64,000 nt of DNA from Arthrobacter sp. ISL-65 (GCF_018613795.1 NZ_JAGGPN010000035.1:62001-126000); one strand, 5' to 3'. Counted from the first letter of the stretch, positions 51,464-60,960 are shown. The notes: generated from the letters alone by a model not told the origin. Numbers and translations are program-made.

Positions 51464-53685
51464 ATCCGGGGCTGCTCAAACTGGCAGTCGTTGGCAGCCG
51501 CTCAGCTTACGGCAGACTCGCCGGAATCGCGGGAGGGGTCGCTGTCGGAGTATGCCTGTTGTTGCTGCTGTGGGGCGGCGCCAACGGCCTGAGCGCGCGG
51601 GATGACCGCGGTGCCTGGCTGCGCGAAACCGGAAGCCCCTCCGTGGCCGCTCCCCGGACGGATGATCCGACCAGTTCAGGGCCAGCGACGCCCGTGCCGC
51701 TGACAGAAGACACGGCCTTGATGGAAGCCAATCCCGTGGAGGTCTTCCGGGACCAACTGATCAACCGCCGGGACGTTGCCGCACTGGCGTCGACGACCGT
51801 CAAGATCCCGGGCATCGGCACACCTCCGGAACCGGGCCTCTACTTCGCATCTCCTGCCCTGCAGCGTCTGATCGAGTCAACGCCCGGCGACGAACTGGGA
51901 AACCGCTTCGGGACGTTCGCAGGAACAATTGACGATGCTGCCTTACCCGGACCTGACTCCCTGGTCGTCGTTACGGGGGCAACGGAAACAGAACTCCGGC
52001 AGAACGGCAGGGCCTTCCTGGTCTCAGACTTCACGACCAACCCGTACGGTGGCAGCGCGCCCGCCTACAGGACTGTGCTGTCCGTTGGTGCCATCGCACT
52101 GTTCTTCCCGGTGCTGCTGCTCATCAGCATTGTCACCAGCCTCGGAGCCGCGCAGCGCCGGGAGCGGTTCGCGACCCTGCGCCTCATCGGGGCATCTCCC
52201 CAGATTGTCTCCCGCATTGCCGCGGTCGAAACAGCGATCCCGAGTCTGGTTGGAGCAGCGCTTGGCGTCGCGCTGGCCATCATTCTGAGGCCGGTTGCCG
52301 CGCAGATACCGGTCAACGGCACCAGGCTGTTCGCCGCCGACATGACCATTGGATGGGCTGCAACCACCGCAGTCGTCGCCGTGATGGTCGCAGCCACGGC
52401 ACTCGTCGCGGCGCGCCGCACCGCCGCTGCAGGTGTTGGACCGCTGGGCGCCACACGTGCCGTACACGAGAAGACGCCAACCGCTTGGCGGAGCGTTCCA
52501 CTTCTGGCCGGACTTGCCACCATGATCACGCCGGTACTTATGGTCCGCGTCTTGGAAGTGCGGCTGCCGTGGCTGGAATCACCGCTGCTTATCCTCGGCT
52601 TTTTGCTGATCCTCGTAGGGCTCGTAGTCATCGGACCCTGGCTGACTCACCTGGTAAGCCGGGTGGGGCTCCGCCACGCCAATAGCGCAGCGGGAGTGAT
52701 CGCCGCTAGCCGGATCCACAAAACCCCGATGGCGACCTTCCGCTCGGTATCAGGGCTTGTGATCGCCGTTTTCGTCGTCTCAGTCTTCGCCGGAGCATCC
52801 AGCGTCTTCGAAGCGACAGAAGCACCTCCGGCCCAACCCGGCATGCTCCAACCCACAAGCCTGTACGCCACCTTGGGCGCCGGAGCCGCCCCGGCCCAGG
52901 CCGCGGAGGCTGCACGCCAAGCCCGGGAACTACCAGGAATCCCGAGCGCCACCATCGGCTACGGCCCAGCAGTCCTCTCTGACAAGGATGCAGGCCCTGA
53001 AATCTACCTTCGCGCCACAGACGCACCCCGCCTCGGATTCGAGGACGTGCCAGCAACAGCGACCGTCGCGGTTGATACCTCGTTTCTCGGGTCAATGCAG
53101 CCACTCGCACTGACGGCTGCGCCCGCCGCCAACCTGGACGATTTGGTGCCGGTCGTGATTGTGCTCGGCACCGACGGGACGCCTGAGGCTATGGACCGAG
53201 CCCGAACAGCATTGAATGTCTCCGGCATCACGGCCATCCCGGCCACCTCCCCATTGGACCTCAGGCTGCAATCCACCGGCCGGCTAATTCAAGGGCTGGC
53301 CGTGTTCGCGTACCTGGGCATGTTTGTCGCGATCGCAATTGCCGGCCTATCGCTGGCCGTCGCTACCGCCTCCGCCATACTGGACCGGAAGCGAATCCTA
53401 GGCCTCATGCGGCTGATGGGGATGCCAGTGTCGGTCCTGCGCAGGATCATCACCCGGGAAGCCGCCGTTCCACTCCTGACGGTGGTGCTGCTCTCGGTCG
53501 GCCTCGGATTCCTCGTGGCCTGGCTGATGGTGACGTTCATCGACGACACCTACCAGGTAACTTGGCCAGCGACCGATTACTTCGCTGCCCTAGGTCTAAG
53601 CCTGCTCCTGGCCCTCGGAGCGGTAATCACGCCATTCACTCTTGTGCGAGCCAAAACCGCAGTGACGGCCACCCGCTTTGAATAG
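51460..53685 (+). CDS. FtsX-like ABC permease
   Basis: A 741-residue permease with an N-terminal helix, a large extracytoplasmic domain (residues 45-190), three helices (ALFFPVLLLISIVTSLGAAQ onward), a central second unit and a terminal set (FVAIAIAGLSLAVATASAIL; LSLLLALGAVITPFTLVRA). This is duplicated FtsX topology. GTG start overlaps the ATPase stop (GTGA). It probably exports or senses a peptide, lipid or antibiotic. Confidence 0.88.
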   Translation: MNPGLLKLAVVGSRSAYGRLAGIAGGVAVGVCLLLLLWGGANGLSARDDRGAWLRETGSPSVAAPRTDDPTSSGPATPVPLTEDTALMEANPVEVFRDQLINRRDVAALASTTVKIPGIGTPPEPGLYFASPALQRLIESTPGDELGNRFGTFAGTIDDAALPGPDSLVVVTGATETELRQNGRAFLVSDFTTNPYGGSAPAYRTVLSVGAIALFFPVLLLISIVTSLGAAQRRERFATLRLIGASPQIVSRIAAVETAIPSLVGAALGVALAIILRPVAAQIPVNGTRLFAADMTIGWAATTAVVAVMVAATALVAARRTAAAGVGPLGATRAVHEKTPTAWRSVPLLAGLATMITPVLMVRVLEVRLPWLESPLLILGFLLILVGLVVIGPWLTHLVSRVGLRHANSAAGVIAASRIHKTPMATFRSVSGLVIAVFVVSVFAGASSVFEATEAPPAQPGMLQPTSLYATLGAGAAPAQAAEAARQARELPGIPSATIGYGPAVLSDKDAGPEIYLRATDAPRLGFEDVPATATVAVDTSFLGSMQPLALTAAPAANLDDLVPVVIVLGTDGTPEAMDRARTALNVSGITAIPATSPLDLRLQSTGRLIQGLAVFAYLGMFVAIAIAGLSLAVATASAILDRKRILGLMRLMGMPVSVLRRIITREAAVPLLTVVLLSVGLGFLVAWLMVTFIDDTYQVTWPATDYFAALGLSLLLALGAVITPFTLVRAKTAVTATRFE

Positions 53686-53730
53686 AACTTCAACCGTTTA
53701 GCTCTCATTTACCGGTCCGTCCGGGAACCT

Positions 53731-54033
53731 CTACCGGGGAGTGGTTCCGGGGTGCTGAGTTTGGCGGCGGACGATGGCCCGCAGGTTCAGGTTGTCGGCT
53801 TTGAGGCTTTGACGGCTAGTCGTGGTGGCGCTGGCTGCTGCCGATGGCTGATCAGCGGCCGCATAAACGTCCGCGCGAAGGTCGAGATGGCGGTGGATAA
53901 AGGAGCGGCGCACTTTGGCTCGGGCTGCGACCGAGGAGATGGTGATCTCGATTCCTTCGGTTCGCATGGCATCCAGCGCCTGGGCCACACGGGCGCGGCG
54001 CGCGTCGACGTCGCGTCGTCGGGCGATGGTCAA
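53731..54033 (-). mobile_element. DUF6262 protein of a Tn554-like element (remnant)
   Basis: The minus strand encodes RRARVAQALDAMRTEGIEIT, VRRSFIHRHLDLRADVYAAA and SLKADNLNLRA. This matches DUF6262/TnpC-like accessory proteins next to Tn554-type tyrosine recombinases. No recombinase is adjacent, so it is an orphaned scrap. TTG 54033 is one possible start; the frame remains open to 54126. Confidence 0.6.
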
Positions 54034-54087
54034 CGTGCCGGCCCTGCCGCCCCTCGCCACCGGCCGAGTTTCGTGCAACGATGCGGC

Positions 54088-54771
54088 ATGACCAGCAGCA
54101 CCGGCGCCAACCAATGGCCGTCCCACGCGGGATCAACACCGGGCCATGTTGTACTGCTAGGCGACTCGATCTTCGACAACAAGGCGTACGTCAATGACGG
54201 GCCCGACGTCGTGGAGCAGTTGCGCGGCGAGCTCCCGTCGGGCTGGAACGCCACACTGCTGGCGGTGGACGGCGACGTAACCGCCGGAATCCGCCGCCAA
54301 CTCATTGCCCTTCCCGACGACGCCACCCACCTTGTGGTCAGCGCCGGCGGCAATGACGCGCTCGGCTTCGCCCACCTGCTCGAAGCCCCCGCCCGCTCAG
54401 TGGCGGAAGCCCTGGATATGTTCGCCGACGCGCAGGCGCGGTTCGCCGCCGACTATGAGTCGATGGCCGAGGCGGTCTCAGCGACTGGGCTGCCCGCAGC
54501 GGTGTGCACCATTTACGACACGCCCTCCTCCGGGCCCTTCTACCGGATGATCAGGACAGCCCTCACGGTCTTCAACGACTCCGTCACCAGGGCCGCGTTC
54601 TCCCGGGGCATCAGCCTGCTGGACCTCCGGCTCATCTGCAACGACGACGGCGACTATGCGAACGCGATTGAACCCTCCGTCCAAGGAGGCGCCAAAATCG
54701 CGTGGGCCATCACCGCACTGCTGGATGGAACACGCCAGGTGCCGCGGTCAGCGGTCGTCGGCGGCACCTGA
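54088..54771 (+). CDS. SGNH-type hydrolase
   Basis: A 227-residue protein with block I VVLLGDSIFDNKAYV and block III VVSAGGNDALGFAH. The end block DYANAIEPSVQGGAKIAWAI lacks the usual D-x-x-H, so the catalytic His may come from elsewhere or the activity may be altered. No signal peptide. ATG 54088 gives a compact protein; the longer upstream frame overlaps the DUF6262 remnant. Confidence 0.75.
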   Translation: MTSSTGANQWPSHAGSTPGHVVLLGDSIFDNKAYVNDGPDVVEQLRGELPSGWNATLLAVDGDVTAGIRRQLIALPDDATHLVVSAGGNDALGFAHLLEAPARSVAEALDMFADAQARFAADYESMAEAVSATGLPAAVCTIYDTPSSGPFYRMIRTALTVFNDSVTRAAFSRGISLLDLRLICNDDGDYANAIEPSVQGGAKIAWAITALLDGTRQVPRSAVVGGT

Positions 54772-54832
54772 CTTCATGCGGCTGCGCGGCACCCCAACCT
54801 CGCGAGGCGTGGAAACCTCCCGAGACATGGAG

Positions 54833-54970
54833 TCAGCGGCAGGCGCCATCGCGGGCCGCGGTTGGCGTCGGTGGGTGGGGTCCTCTTGATAGACCCCCAA
54901 TGCGGGGAGCGATGTTGTGGTTGAGGCTGAAGAGGCTATCGGGGTCGCAGCTGGCCTTCACACCGCTCAG
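54833..54970 (-). pseudogene. Tail of an FAD oxidoreductase (BBE domain)
   Basis: The minus strand reads LSGVKASCDPDSLFSLNHNI and APRIGG, matching the BBE tail (LxxLKxxYDPxNLFRLNxNI) of berberine-bridge-like oxidoreductases. The rest of the gene is missing; the LacI gene starts where the upstream part should be. Confidence 0.55.
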
Positions 54971-54971
54971 G

Positions 54972-55979
54972 CTAGCGGAGCGGCGCCGTCGAGTTCCGGA
55001 CCACCAGCCGGGGCGTGCTGGTCATGTCCGCGATGGGGCCGCCGGGATCGTTGAGCCGCTCGAGGGCCACACGTCCGGCAGTTGTTCCCAGCTCCACGGC
55101 ATGGAGGTCTACCGAGGTCAGGTCGATGCCGCGGAGCCGGGCCGTCCGCGAATCGTCGTAGCCCACGAGCGACAGGTCCCCGGGGATCGTCAGCCCCATC
55201 GCATACGCGGCTTCGCGGACACCCAGCGCGAACTGGTCGTTGTGCGTGAACACGGCCGTCGGACGGTCCGGCCCGGCCAGCAGCTCCGACGCCGCACGCT
55301 CCGCGGCCTCCTGCGTGAAGTCGTCGGCCGCCGCGGTCTGCGGGGTCAGGCCGGCATCCCGCATCATCTGCTCGTAGGTTTCCCGGCGGACGGTATGGCC
55401 ATCAAAGGGCGGGCCGGCCATGTGCGCGATCCGCGTGTGTCCCAGTCCGAGGAGGTGTTCGACGGCGGCCCTGGCGCCAGCGCGGTCGTCAGGGTACACG
55501 CTGTCCACGCCCTCCACACGGCGGGTGACACTTACCACCGGGATGATCTGCGCCAGTTCCCGGACCCGCTCGTCGGGATCGAGCAGCGCCGCTGCGATGA
55601 TGATCCCCACCCGCGCCTCAATGAGTGAGTCCATCGCGCCCTGGTCCACGCCGCCGATGGAGCGGGAGACGCTGAGGATGAGCCGGTTGCCCGCCTGCGG
55701 CAGCGCCAGCCGCACGCCGTTGAGGACGTCGGAATACACCTCGTTCCGGAGGTCCAGGAGGTAAAGCCCGACGGCGGTCCGAGACTTGCTGGCCAGGGCG
55801 GCGGCTGCCGCATTGTGCCGGTATCCCAGACGCTTGGCGGCGTCAAAGATCGCCTGCCTGGTCTCCGGGCTGACGCCGGCAGCGTCACGGAAGGCGAAGG
55901 AGACCAGCGTGCGGGAGACTCCGACTTCCCGCGCGACATCAGCCTGCGTGGCTGGCCGGGGCTGCCGCTGGATGCTCAT
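54972..55979 (-). CDS. LacI-family transcriptional regulator
   Basis: A 335-residue protein: HTH ATQADVAREVGVSRTLVSFA, hinge RHNAAAAALASKSRT, then a sugar-binding periplasmic-type domain (GVDQGAMDSLIEARVGIIIA, VFTHNDQFALGVREAA). It is divergent from a sugar porter and should control it in response to a sugar or inositol. Confidence 0.9.
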   Translation of the reverse strand: MSIQRQPRPATQADVAREVGVSRTLVSFAFRDAAGVSPETRQAIFDAAKRLGYRHNAAAAALASKSRTAVGLYLLDLRNEVYSDVLNGVRLALPQAGNRLILSVSRSIGGVDQGAMDSLIEARVGIIIAAALLDPDERVRELAQIIPVVSVTRRVEGVDSVYPDDRAGARAAVEHLLGLGHTRIAHMAGPPFDGHTVRRETYEQMMRDAGLTPQTAAADDFTQEAAERAASELLAGPDRPTAVFTHNDQFALGVREAAYAMGLTIPGDLSLVGYDDSRTARLRGIDLTSVDLHAVELGTTAGRVALERLNDPGGPIADMTSTPRLVVRNSTAPLR

Positions 55980-56022
55980 ACGGCCATCCTCCCACGGCGG
56001 GAAATGGCGGAAATTCCACCCT

Positions 56023-56042
56023 TTGTAAGTTTGACCTTACAT
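56023..56042. promoter_or_regulatory. Probable LacI operator
   Basis: TTGTAAGTTTGACCTTACAT has the dyad TGTAAG-6-CTTACA in the divergent gap, positioned to repress the porter gene and the regulator itself. Confidence 0.55.
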
Positions 56043-56116
56043 TTAAGCCTTTCGCGCGTTAGTCTTGGATGTGACAGCGGGCACATGTCCCGCAAACTTG
56101 AGACAAGGGAGTCCTT

Positions 56117-57583
56117 ATGTCTGCAACCCAAGCCCAGCGCGACGGCGCGCATGCGCCCTCGCTGCCGCCGCTCACCAACGGCCCGCACCGCAAGCGCCTC
56201 GGCATGGTCGCCACGGTGGCGACCTTCGGCGGCCTGCTGTTCGGGTACGACACGGGTGTCATCAACGGCGCACTCCAGCCCATGACCGCCGATCTCGGCC
56301 TCACCCCGATCACCGAGGGCATCGTGACCAGCTCGCTGTTGTTCGGCGCTGCGGCCGGCGCCGTGGGCGGCGGCCGGCTCTCCGACACCTGGGGCCGCCG
56401 GAAGACGATCATCCTGCTGGCCATCCTGTTCCTCGTCGGCGCGCTGTCCTGCGTGTTCGCACCCAACTTTGAGGTCATGGTCGTCGGCCGTGTCATCCTC
56501 GGCCTCGCCGTCGGCGGCGCCTCCTCCGTGGTTCCTGTGTACCTGGCGGAACTGGCCCCCTACGAGATCCGCGGCTCGCTTGCCGGCCGCAACGAACTCA
56601 TGATCGTCATCGGCCAGCTCGCCGCCTTCGTCGTCAACGCCATCATCGGCAACCTCTGGAGCGAATTCGGCGGCGTGTGGCGCATCATGCTCGCCGTCGC
56701 CGCGGTGCCGGCAGTTGCCCTGTTCCTCGGCATGCTCCGAATGCCGGAATCCCCGCGCTGGCTCATCTCCCGGGGCCGTAACCAGGAGGCCCTGGCCGTG
56801 CTCAAGACCGTCCGCTCGTCCGACCGTGCCGAAGCCGAGATGGCCGACGTCAAGCACCTCGCCGACGAGGAAAAGGAAATGAACCTCTCCGGCTGGGGCG
56901 CACTGAGGAACAAGTGGATCCTGCGCATCCTGCTCGTCGGCATCGGCCTGGGCGTGGCGCAGCAGCTGACCGGCATCAACTCGATCATGTACTACGGCCA
57001 GTCCGTGCTGGTCGAGGCCGGCTTCGACTCCCGTGCCGCCCTCATTGCCAACATCGCTCCCGGCGTCATCGCCGTCGTCGGCGGCGTCATCGCACTGACC
57101 ATGATGCAGCGGGTCAACCGCCGCACCACCCTGCTCCTCGGCTTCACCTTGACCACCATCTGCCACTTCCTGATCGGCATCGCCTCCATTGCATTGCCCG
57201 TCGGCAACCCGGCCCGGCCCTTCGTGATCCTCTTCCTGGTGGTTGCCTTCGTCGGCTCCATGCAGACGTTCCTCAACATCGCCGTCTGGGTGATGCTCTC
57301 GGAGATCTTCCCCCTGCACATCCGCGGCTTCGCCATCGGCGTCTCCATCTTCTGCCTGTGGATCGCCAACGCCTTCCTGGGCCTGTTCTTCCCGACCCTG
57401 GTGGCGTCAGTCGGCATCACCGGAACGTTCTTCATGTTCGGCGTCGTGGGCATCCTGGCCCTGGTCTTCATCTACACCCAGGTGCCGGAAACCCGCGGCC
57501 GCACCCTCGAAGCACTCGAGGAGGACGTCACCACCGGCGCCATCTACCTGGTGCACAAGACCCCGGCGACGGCGGCGCACTAA
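56117..57583 (+). CDS. Sugar porter MFS transporter (inositol/xylose-type)
   Basis: A 488-residue 12-TM protein. Motifs: GGLLFGYDTGVINGAL, GRLSDTWGRRKTII, VPVYLAELAPYEIRGSLAG, RMPESPRWLISRGR and VPETRGRTLEALEED. These define the sugar porter family (IolT/XylE/AraE). Substrate is likely a hexose, pentose or myo-inositol. It is divergent from a LacI regulator. Confidence 0.9.
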   Translation: MSATQAQRDGAHAPSLPPLTNGPHRKRLGMVATVATFGGLLFGYDTGVINGALQPMTADLGLTPITEGIVTSSLLFGAAAGAVGGGRLSDTWGRRKTIILLAILFLVGALSCVFAPNFEVMVVGRVILGLAVGGASSVVPVYLAELAPYEIRGSLAGRNELMIVIGQLAAFVVNAIIGNLWSEFGGVWRIMLAVAAVPAVALFLGMLRMPESPRWLISRGRNQEALAVLKTVRSSDRAEAEMADVKHLADEEKEMNLSGWGALRNKWILRILLVGIGLGVAQQLTGINSIMYYGQSVLVEAGFDSRAALIANIAPGVIAVVGGVIALTMMQRVNRRTTLLLGFTLTTICHFLIGIASIALPVGNPARPFVILFLVVAFVGSMQTFLNIAVWVMLSEIFPLHIRGFAIGVSIFCLWIANAFLGLFFPTLVASVGITGTFFMFGVVGILALVFIYTQVPETRGRTLEALEEDVTTGAIYLVHKTPATAAH

Positions 57584-57596
57584 CAGCCCTCATAGC

Positions 57597-57650
57597 CGCA
57601 CAGGACCCGTCCTCTGGATTCACCCGAACCCAGCGGACGGGGCCTGTGCG
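57597..57650. terminator. Bidirectional terminator hairpin
   Basis: CGCACAGGACCCGTCC and GGACGGGGCCTGTGCG pair over 16 bp with one mismatch, followed by TTT. It separates the convergent porter and VOC genes. Confidence 0.75.
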
Positions 57651-57661
57651 TTTCCCGGCGT

Positions 57662-58072
57662 TTACTTGTCCGCGGGCTGGAACAGCTCGACGACATTGCC
57701 GGCCGGATCCTCCAGCAGGATCTGCTGGCCGCCCGGTCCCCTGACAATGTCGTTCCGGAACGGAACACCCGCGGTCCGCAACCTGTCCACCTCGGCGGCG
57801 ATATCGCTCACGATGAGATGGATTCGGTTCCATCCGCCAGGTGCCGGGACCGCGCCGTCGGGCATTGGCCGGCCCGCCGAACTGGTGGGCCCGCTCAGCA
57901 GCAAACGCAACGGCCCACGGACGACGTCGGCGAACGCCGGTGCCGCGTTCATCCTTACAGAGAAGCCGAGGTGCTTCGTGTAAAAGCCGACGGCGGCCTC
58001 GACGTCGTCCACCATGTACCGGACGCTGACAAAGTCCTTAGTGCTATTAAAGTCCTCAGGGTTGCTGGACAT
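57662..58072 (-). CDS. VOC family protein
   Basis: A 136-residue single-domain VOC protein. It has FVSVRYMVDDVEAAVGFYTK, WNRIHLIVSDIAAEVDRLR and ILLEDPAGNVVELFQP. It is followed upstream (58103) by another VOC gene on the same strand; both may be small-molecule binding or isomerising proteins. Confidence 0.85.
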   Translation of the reverse strand: MSSNPEDFNSTKDFVSVRYMVDDVEAAVGFYTKHLGFSVRMNAAPAFADVVRGPLRLLLSGPTSSAGRPMPDGAVPAPGGWNRIHLIVSDIAAEVDRLRTAGVPFRNDIVRGPGGQQILLEDPAGNVVELFQPADK

Positions 58073-58102
58073 TTCTCTTCTCCTCCTTAGATGGAAGCGG
58101 GA

Positions 58103-58471
58103 TCAGACGTGCTGATCGACGATGACCGGGTTGCCGTCGGGGTCCGCCACGATGAAGCTGGCCGGCCCAGTTCCGTCGCCGGCCTCGGCAACGAAGGGAA
58201 TGCCCTGGTCCTTCAGCTGGCGCTCAAGATCCCGCACGTCGGTGAATGAGTCGAGCTGCTGCGCGTCCTGGCTCCAGCCCGGGTTGAAGGTCAGGGAGTT
58301 CTTTTCAAACATGCCCTGGAAGAGTCCGAGCACCGTCTGCCCGTTCCGCAGGATCAGCCAGTTCTGGTCAATCTCGCCCCCGGACCTGGTGAATCCCAGC
58401 TTCTCGTAGAACGCCGCGGAGGCCGCGATGTCCTTGACGGCCAAGCTGAGCGAGAAAGCGCCGAGTTGCAT
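58103..58471 (-). CDS. VOC family protein
   Basis: A 122-residue protein. [20 protein letters not shown] starts the VOC fold and [17 protein letters not shown] ends it. ATG 58471 follows GGAG; an upstream ATG at 58504 is less likely. It is co-oriented with the 57662 gene, 30 bases away. Confidence 0.85.
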   Translation of the reverse strand: MQLGAFSLSLAVKDIAASAAFYEKLGFTRSGGEIDQNWLILRNGQTVLGLFQGMFEKNSLTFNPGWSQDAQQLDSFTDVRDLERQLKDQGIPFVAEAGDGTGPASFIVADPDGNPVIVDQHV

Positions 58472-58683
58472 GTGCTGCTCCAGTCTCCGGAACTCTCCGG
58501 GCATGAATTTTCACCGATACTAACTGCCGGCCGGCGTTGCCTGCCCCAAACAGCACTATTCCAGAGCCCTCTGACAAATACCCGCCCCCGGCACAAATTC
58601 ACGGGCCGGGACTGGGCGTCCGTTCTGCTCTACCTCGTGTTCGGGCATGCGGCCATGCCAGAACCCGGCTATCGGCTGCCCTC

Positions 58684-58806
58684 GGCAGCGACACCTGGTA
58701 CCCGGTCTTCACCTGGATCCTGACCGCGTACTTCGCACTCGGCGTGCTGATGAACGGCATCTCCCGCAGCAAACCGGAACGGCTGATCATGACCCAGAAT
58801 CAGTAG
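58684..58806 (+). pseudogene. C-terminal scrap of a small membrane protein
   Basis: The frame GSDTWYPVFTWILTAYFALG plus VLMNGISRSKPERLIM has one clear membrane span and a charged tail, typical of actinobacterial small membrane proteins of unknown function. No start lies in a sensible place and the upstream reading (58600-58680) is in another frame, so it is probably a remnant. Confidence 0.4.
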
Positions 58807-58815
58807 CGTGGATTG

Positions 58816-58983
58816 GTGCGTTTGTTCCACTCTGAAGTACTTGTCCATGCCCGCGTCTCGACTGTCTGGCACGTCATCACCGACGGCGGAAACTTCGGCG
58901 TCTGGGAATGGGGAATCCTGGAGGCGAACGGCGCGGTCCAGGCCGGCGACACGGTCCGCATCACGCCAACCAGCGCCTCTTGA
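58816..58983 (+). pseudogene. Truncated SRPBCC (AHSA1-type) protein
   Basis: From GTG 58816 the frame reads VRLFHSEVLVHARVSTVWHV, ITDGGNFGVWEWGILEANGA and VQAGDTVRI, then a stop. This matches the first third of SRPBCC ligand-binding proteins (xxVWxxLTDxxNxxxW). The remaining two thirds are missing. It could still be a 55-residue protein. Confidence 0.5.
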
Positions 58984-59032
58984 ACCCGCGTATGCAGAAA
59001 CATTGAGTGCCGCGCGATCCTCGAGTGCCGGG

Positions 59033-59302
59033 CTAAAACGCGTCGGTGTGCTCCAGCTCCGGCAGGACAACCAGCGGATCTCCTGCAAAGTGCAACCTGC
59101 GCAAAGACTGCCCGTCAATCCAGGCGAACACGACTGAGCCGTCAAGGGGCACGCGACCGACGACGCCCGCTTGGCCTGAGTGGACCTGTTTCCTGATCTC
59201 CGTCTCGGCCCCCGGGGTCTGCGTCCCCCACGCTGCCGGGAGGTCGGCGTCGTGATCATTGCCAGCGTTCGCGTCCATGACCCAATAGAACCAGCTGCTC
59301 AT
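59033..59302 (-). CDS. Hypothetical protein
   Basis: A small 89-residue protein starting MSSWFYWVMDANAGNDH, with a compact strand-rich core (VVGRVPLDGSVVFAWIDGQS, LRRLHFAGDPLVVLPELEHT). No family recognised. Codon use in the third position suits coding. Start uncertain (MDANAGND is an alternative). Confidence 0.45.
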   Translation of the reverse strand: MSSWFYWVMDANAGNDHDADLPAAWGTQTPGAETEIRKQVHSGQAGVVGRVPLDGSVVFAWIDGQSLRRLHFAGDPLVVLPELEHTDAF

Positions 59303-59394
59303 TAACGGTCCGTGAACGTGGCCCGTTTGACACGCCCGTGAACCCGCTGCAGCCTGGCGGTGGCGTGCGGCCCACCCGCGTGGGACCATGCCTC

Positions 59395-59586
59395 ATGGCC
59401 AACGGCAACGCTGTCCGCGAGGCAATTGAGAAGGCGCGCGAGGAGATGCTTTTCATCGGTCCGGACCACCCTTACTATCCGCTCCTGGCAGAAATGGTCA
59501 CCGCCGTCGAGGCGGCTTGGCGGCAGGGGTACGATGCGCACCGCGCCGGCAGGCCCAACAGCAATCCCTACAGCTGGCGCCCTTAG
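59395..59586 (+). CDS. Hypothetical small protein
   Basis: A 63-residue helical protein (MANGNAVREAIEKAREEMLF, YYPLLAEMVTAVEAAWRQGY) ending in SNPYSWRP. No family recognised. It may overlap nothing and is preceded by only a weak ribosome site. Confidence 0.5.
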   Translation: MANGNAVREAIEKAREEMLFIGPDHPYYPLLAEMVTAVEAAWRQGYDAHRAGRPNSNPYSWRP

Positions 59587-60070
59587 AGTTCGGGGTTGTG
59601 CCGGGCCCGGTTCGCGAGGGGGAGTGCGTCCGGACCCGGCAGTTCTGACGGTTCGGGGCTGGGCTTCCGTTCCTTCAGGACACAGCCAGTATTGCCCGCT
59701 GACATGGGGAAATACTTGGGGCACCTTGGGGCAATACCCGGCAGACCCCACGCTCCCCCGTGCCGGTCCAAGGAACTCCAAAGTTCTTCCAAGGAAGCTC
59801 AACCAGCGGTACCGCATCAACGCCCTCCGCCTCGCGGCCAGCGCGGTCGCCCTGGCCGCGATCGATCGCGCCCGGACGGCCAGCCCGATCCCGGGGAGCA
59901 CGCCCGGGGCCTGACGCCTCCTCTGTACAACAGTGCTACTGCAGGGTAGTTTAAATACAGGAATCCTGTGAACTCTCTCCAGGAACCCCTTCCGGCGTTG
60001 TGCACCGCCCGGAGGTAACGCCGCTATAGCCTCATGGCGGCCGTCCCGCACCCTGAGGAAAGAGCCTGTC
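59587..60070. other. Intergenic stretch without a recognised gene
   Basis: About 480 bases; I see no supportable frame. It includes two CTTGGGGCA direct repeats near 59714-59735 and an AT-richer patch near 59940-59970 that may hold the promoter for the next operon. Confidence 0.35.
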
Positions 60071-60328
60071 ATGGCCACCTCGCATTTCCAGCAGTTCCTT
60101 CACGACGCCACCTACCCCGCTCCCGAAACCGACAGCCCGCTGGGGCCGGACTGCCTTTACGGCCTGTACACGAGCTGGTGCCTGATTCAGGGACTAACAC
60201 CCAAGACCGACTCGTCCTTCCGCGCAGGCATGCGGCGGTGCCGCGTCAACCTCCGCGGCGCCAGGCGGAAGATGAAGGGCCGGGCCGCCGCCGACTACAT
60301 CCTCGCCAGCTACCCGTACGCGGGCTGA
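60071..60328 (+). CDS. Hypothetical protein with primase-tail-like sequence
   Basis: An 85-residue protein: LGPDCLYGLYTSWCLIQGLT and FRAGMRRCRVNLRGARRKMK. The L-Y-x-x-Y/W-C pattern recalls the C-terminal part of phage/plasmid primase-helicases, but evidence is thin. It is followed after 2 bases by the zinc-ribbon gene, so they form an operon. Confidence 0.55.
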   Translation: MATSHFQQFLHDATYPAPETDSPLGPDCLYGLYTSWCLIQGLTPKTDSSFRAGMRRCRVNLRGARRKMKGRAAADYILASYPYAG

Positions 60329-60330
60329 CC

Positions 60331-60759
60331 ATGTCGCTCAGATCGCCCGGCTTCCGTTCCGACGGCGCCGGACGGGCACGGGTCCTGCCTGTGATGTGCT
60401 CGCGGTGCGGCACCGACCGCCGTCTCACCATCAGATCGGTGACGGATATCCCGGACTGCCCCGCCAACGTCGTCATGGTGGCCTACACCTGCGGCCGGTG
60501 CCGGCGCTTCAGTGAACATCCCGCCCAGGTTGCCGACTTGTCGGCGGTCCTTGGCCGCCGGGAACAAAAGGGCGACGTGCTCATCTTCGGCGGGCACTAC
60601 ATGCACTGCGGACAGCCGATGGCCGCGGCAGGATCCGAGCTCCGCAGGCTGTCCGCGCCGCTGTCCACCGAGCGCACAGCCGACGACCCCCTGGATGTCT
60701 ACCTGTCCACCCGCGTCCTCAGATGCACCTGCGGCTTCCAGATGGAACTGCCGGAGTAA
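60331..60759 (+). CDS. Zinc-ribbon hypothetical protein
   Basis: A 142-residue protein with Cys pairs VMCSRCGTD, YTCGRCRRF, HCGQPMA and RCTCGF, enough for one or two zinc ribbons. Function unknown. It starts 2 bases after the previous gene (CTGACCATG), so the two are co-expressed. A strong terminator follows at 60850. Confidence 0.65.
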   Translation: MSLRSPGFRSDGAGRARVLPVMCSRCGTDRRLTIRSVTDIPDCPANVVMVAYTCGRCRRFSEHPAQVADLSAVLGRREQKGDVLIFGGHYMHCGQPMAAAGSELRRLSAPLSTERTADDPLDVYLSTRVLRCTCGFQMELPE

Positions 60760-60849
60760 GCGGGATCGTACATTTGGAGGACAAACCTACGCCCGGGTAA
60801 CTTTGTGTGGGGCCCCATCCTATTCCCCCATGCGGATGGTCGTCCCCGG

Positions 60850-60888
60850 AAAGCCCCGCACCGCCTTCACAAATGGTGCGGGGCTTTT
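60850..60888 (+). terminator. Rho-independent terminator
   Basis: AAAGCCCCGCACC and GGTGCGGGGCTTTT form a perfect 13-bp stem ending in TTTT. It closes the 60071-60759 operon. Confidence 0.9.
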
Positions 60889-60960
60889 CGTGCCTGGGCC
60901 ATGCACTTCTTGAGGTTTCCGCCCTACACTGTGCACACCTACTACAGGCCGGGGGGCACA

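Noticed and set aside
55976..57319. 447-residue minus-strand frame opposite the sugar porter
   Set aside because: Asp/Gly/His-rich shadow of a GC-rich membrane protein gene; no family signals.
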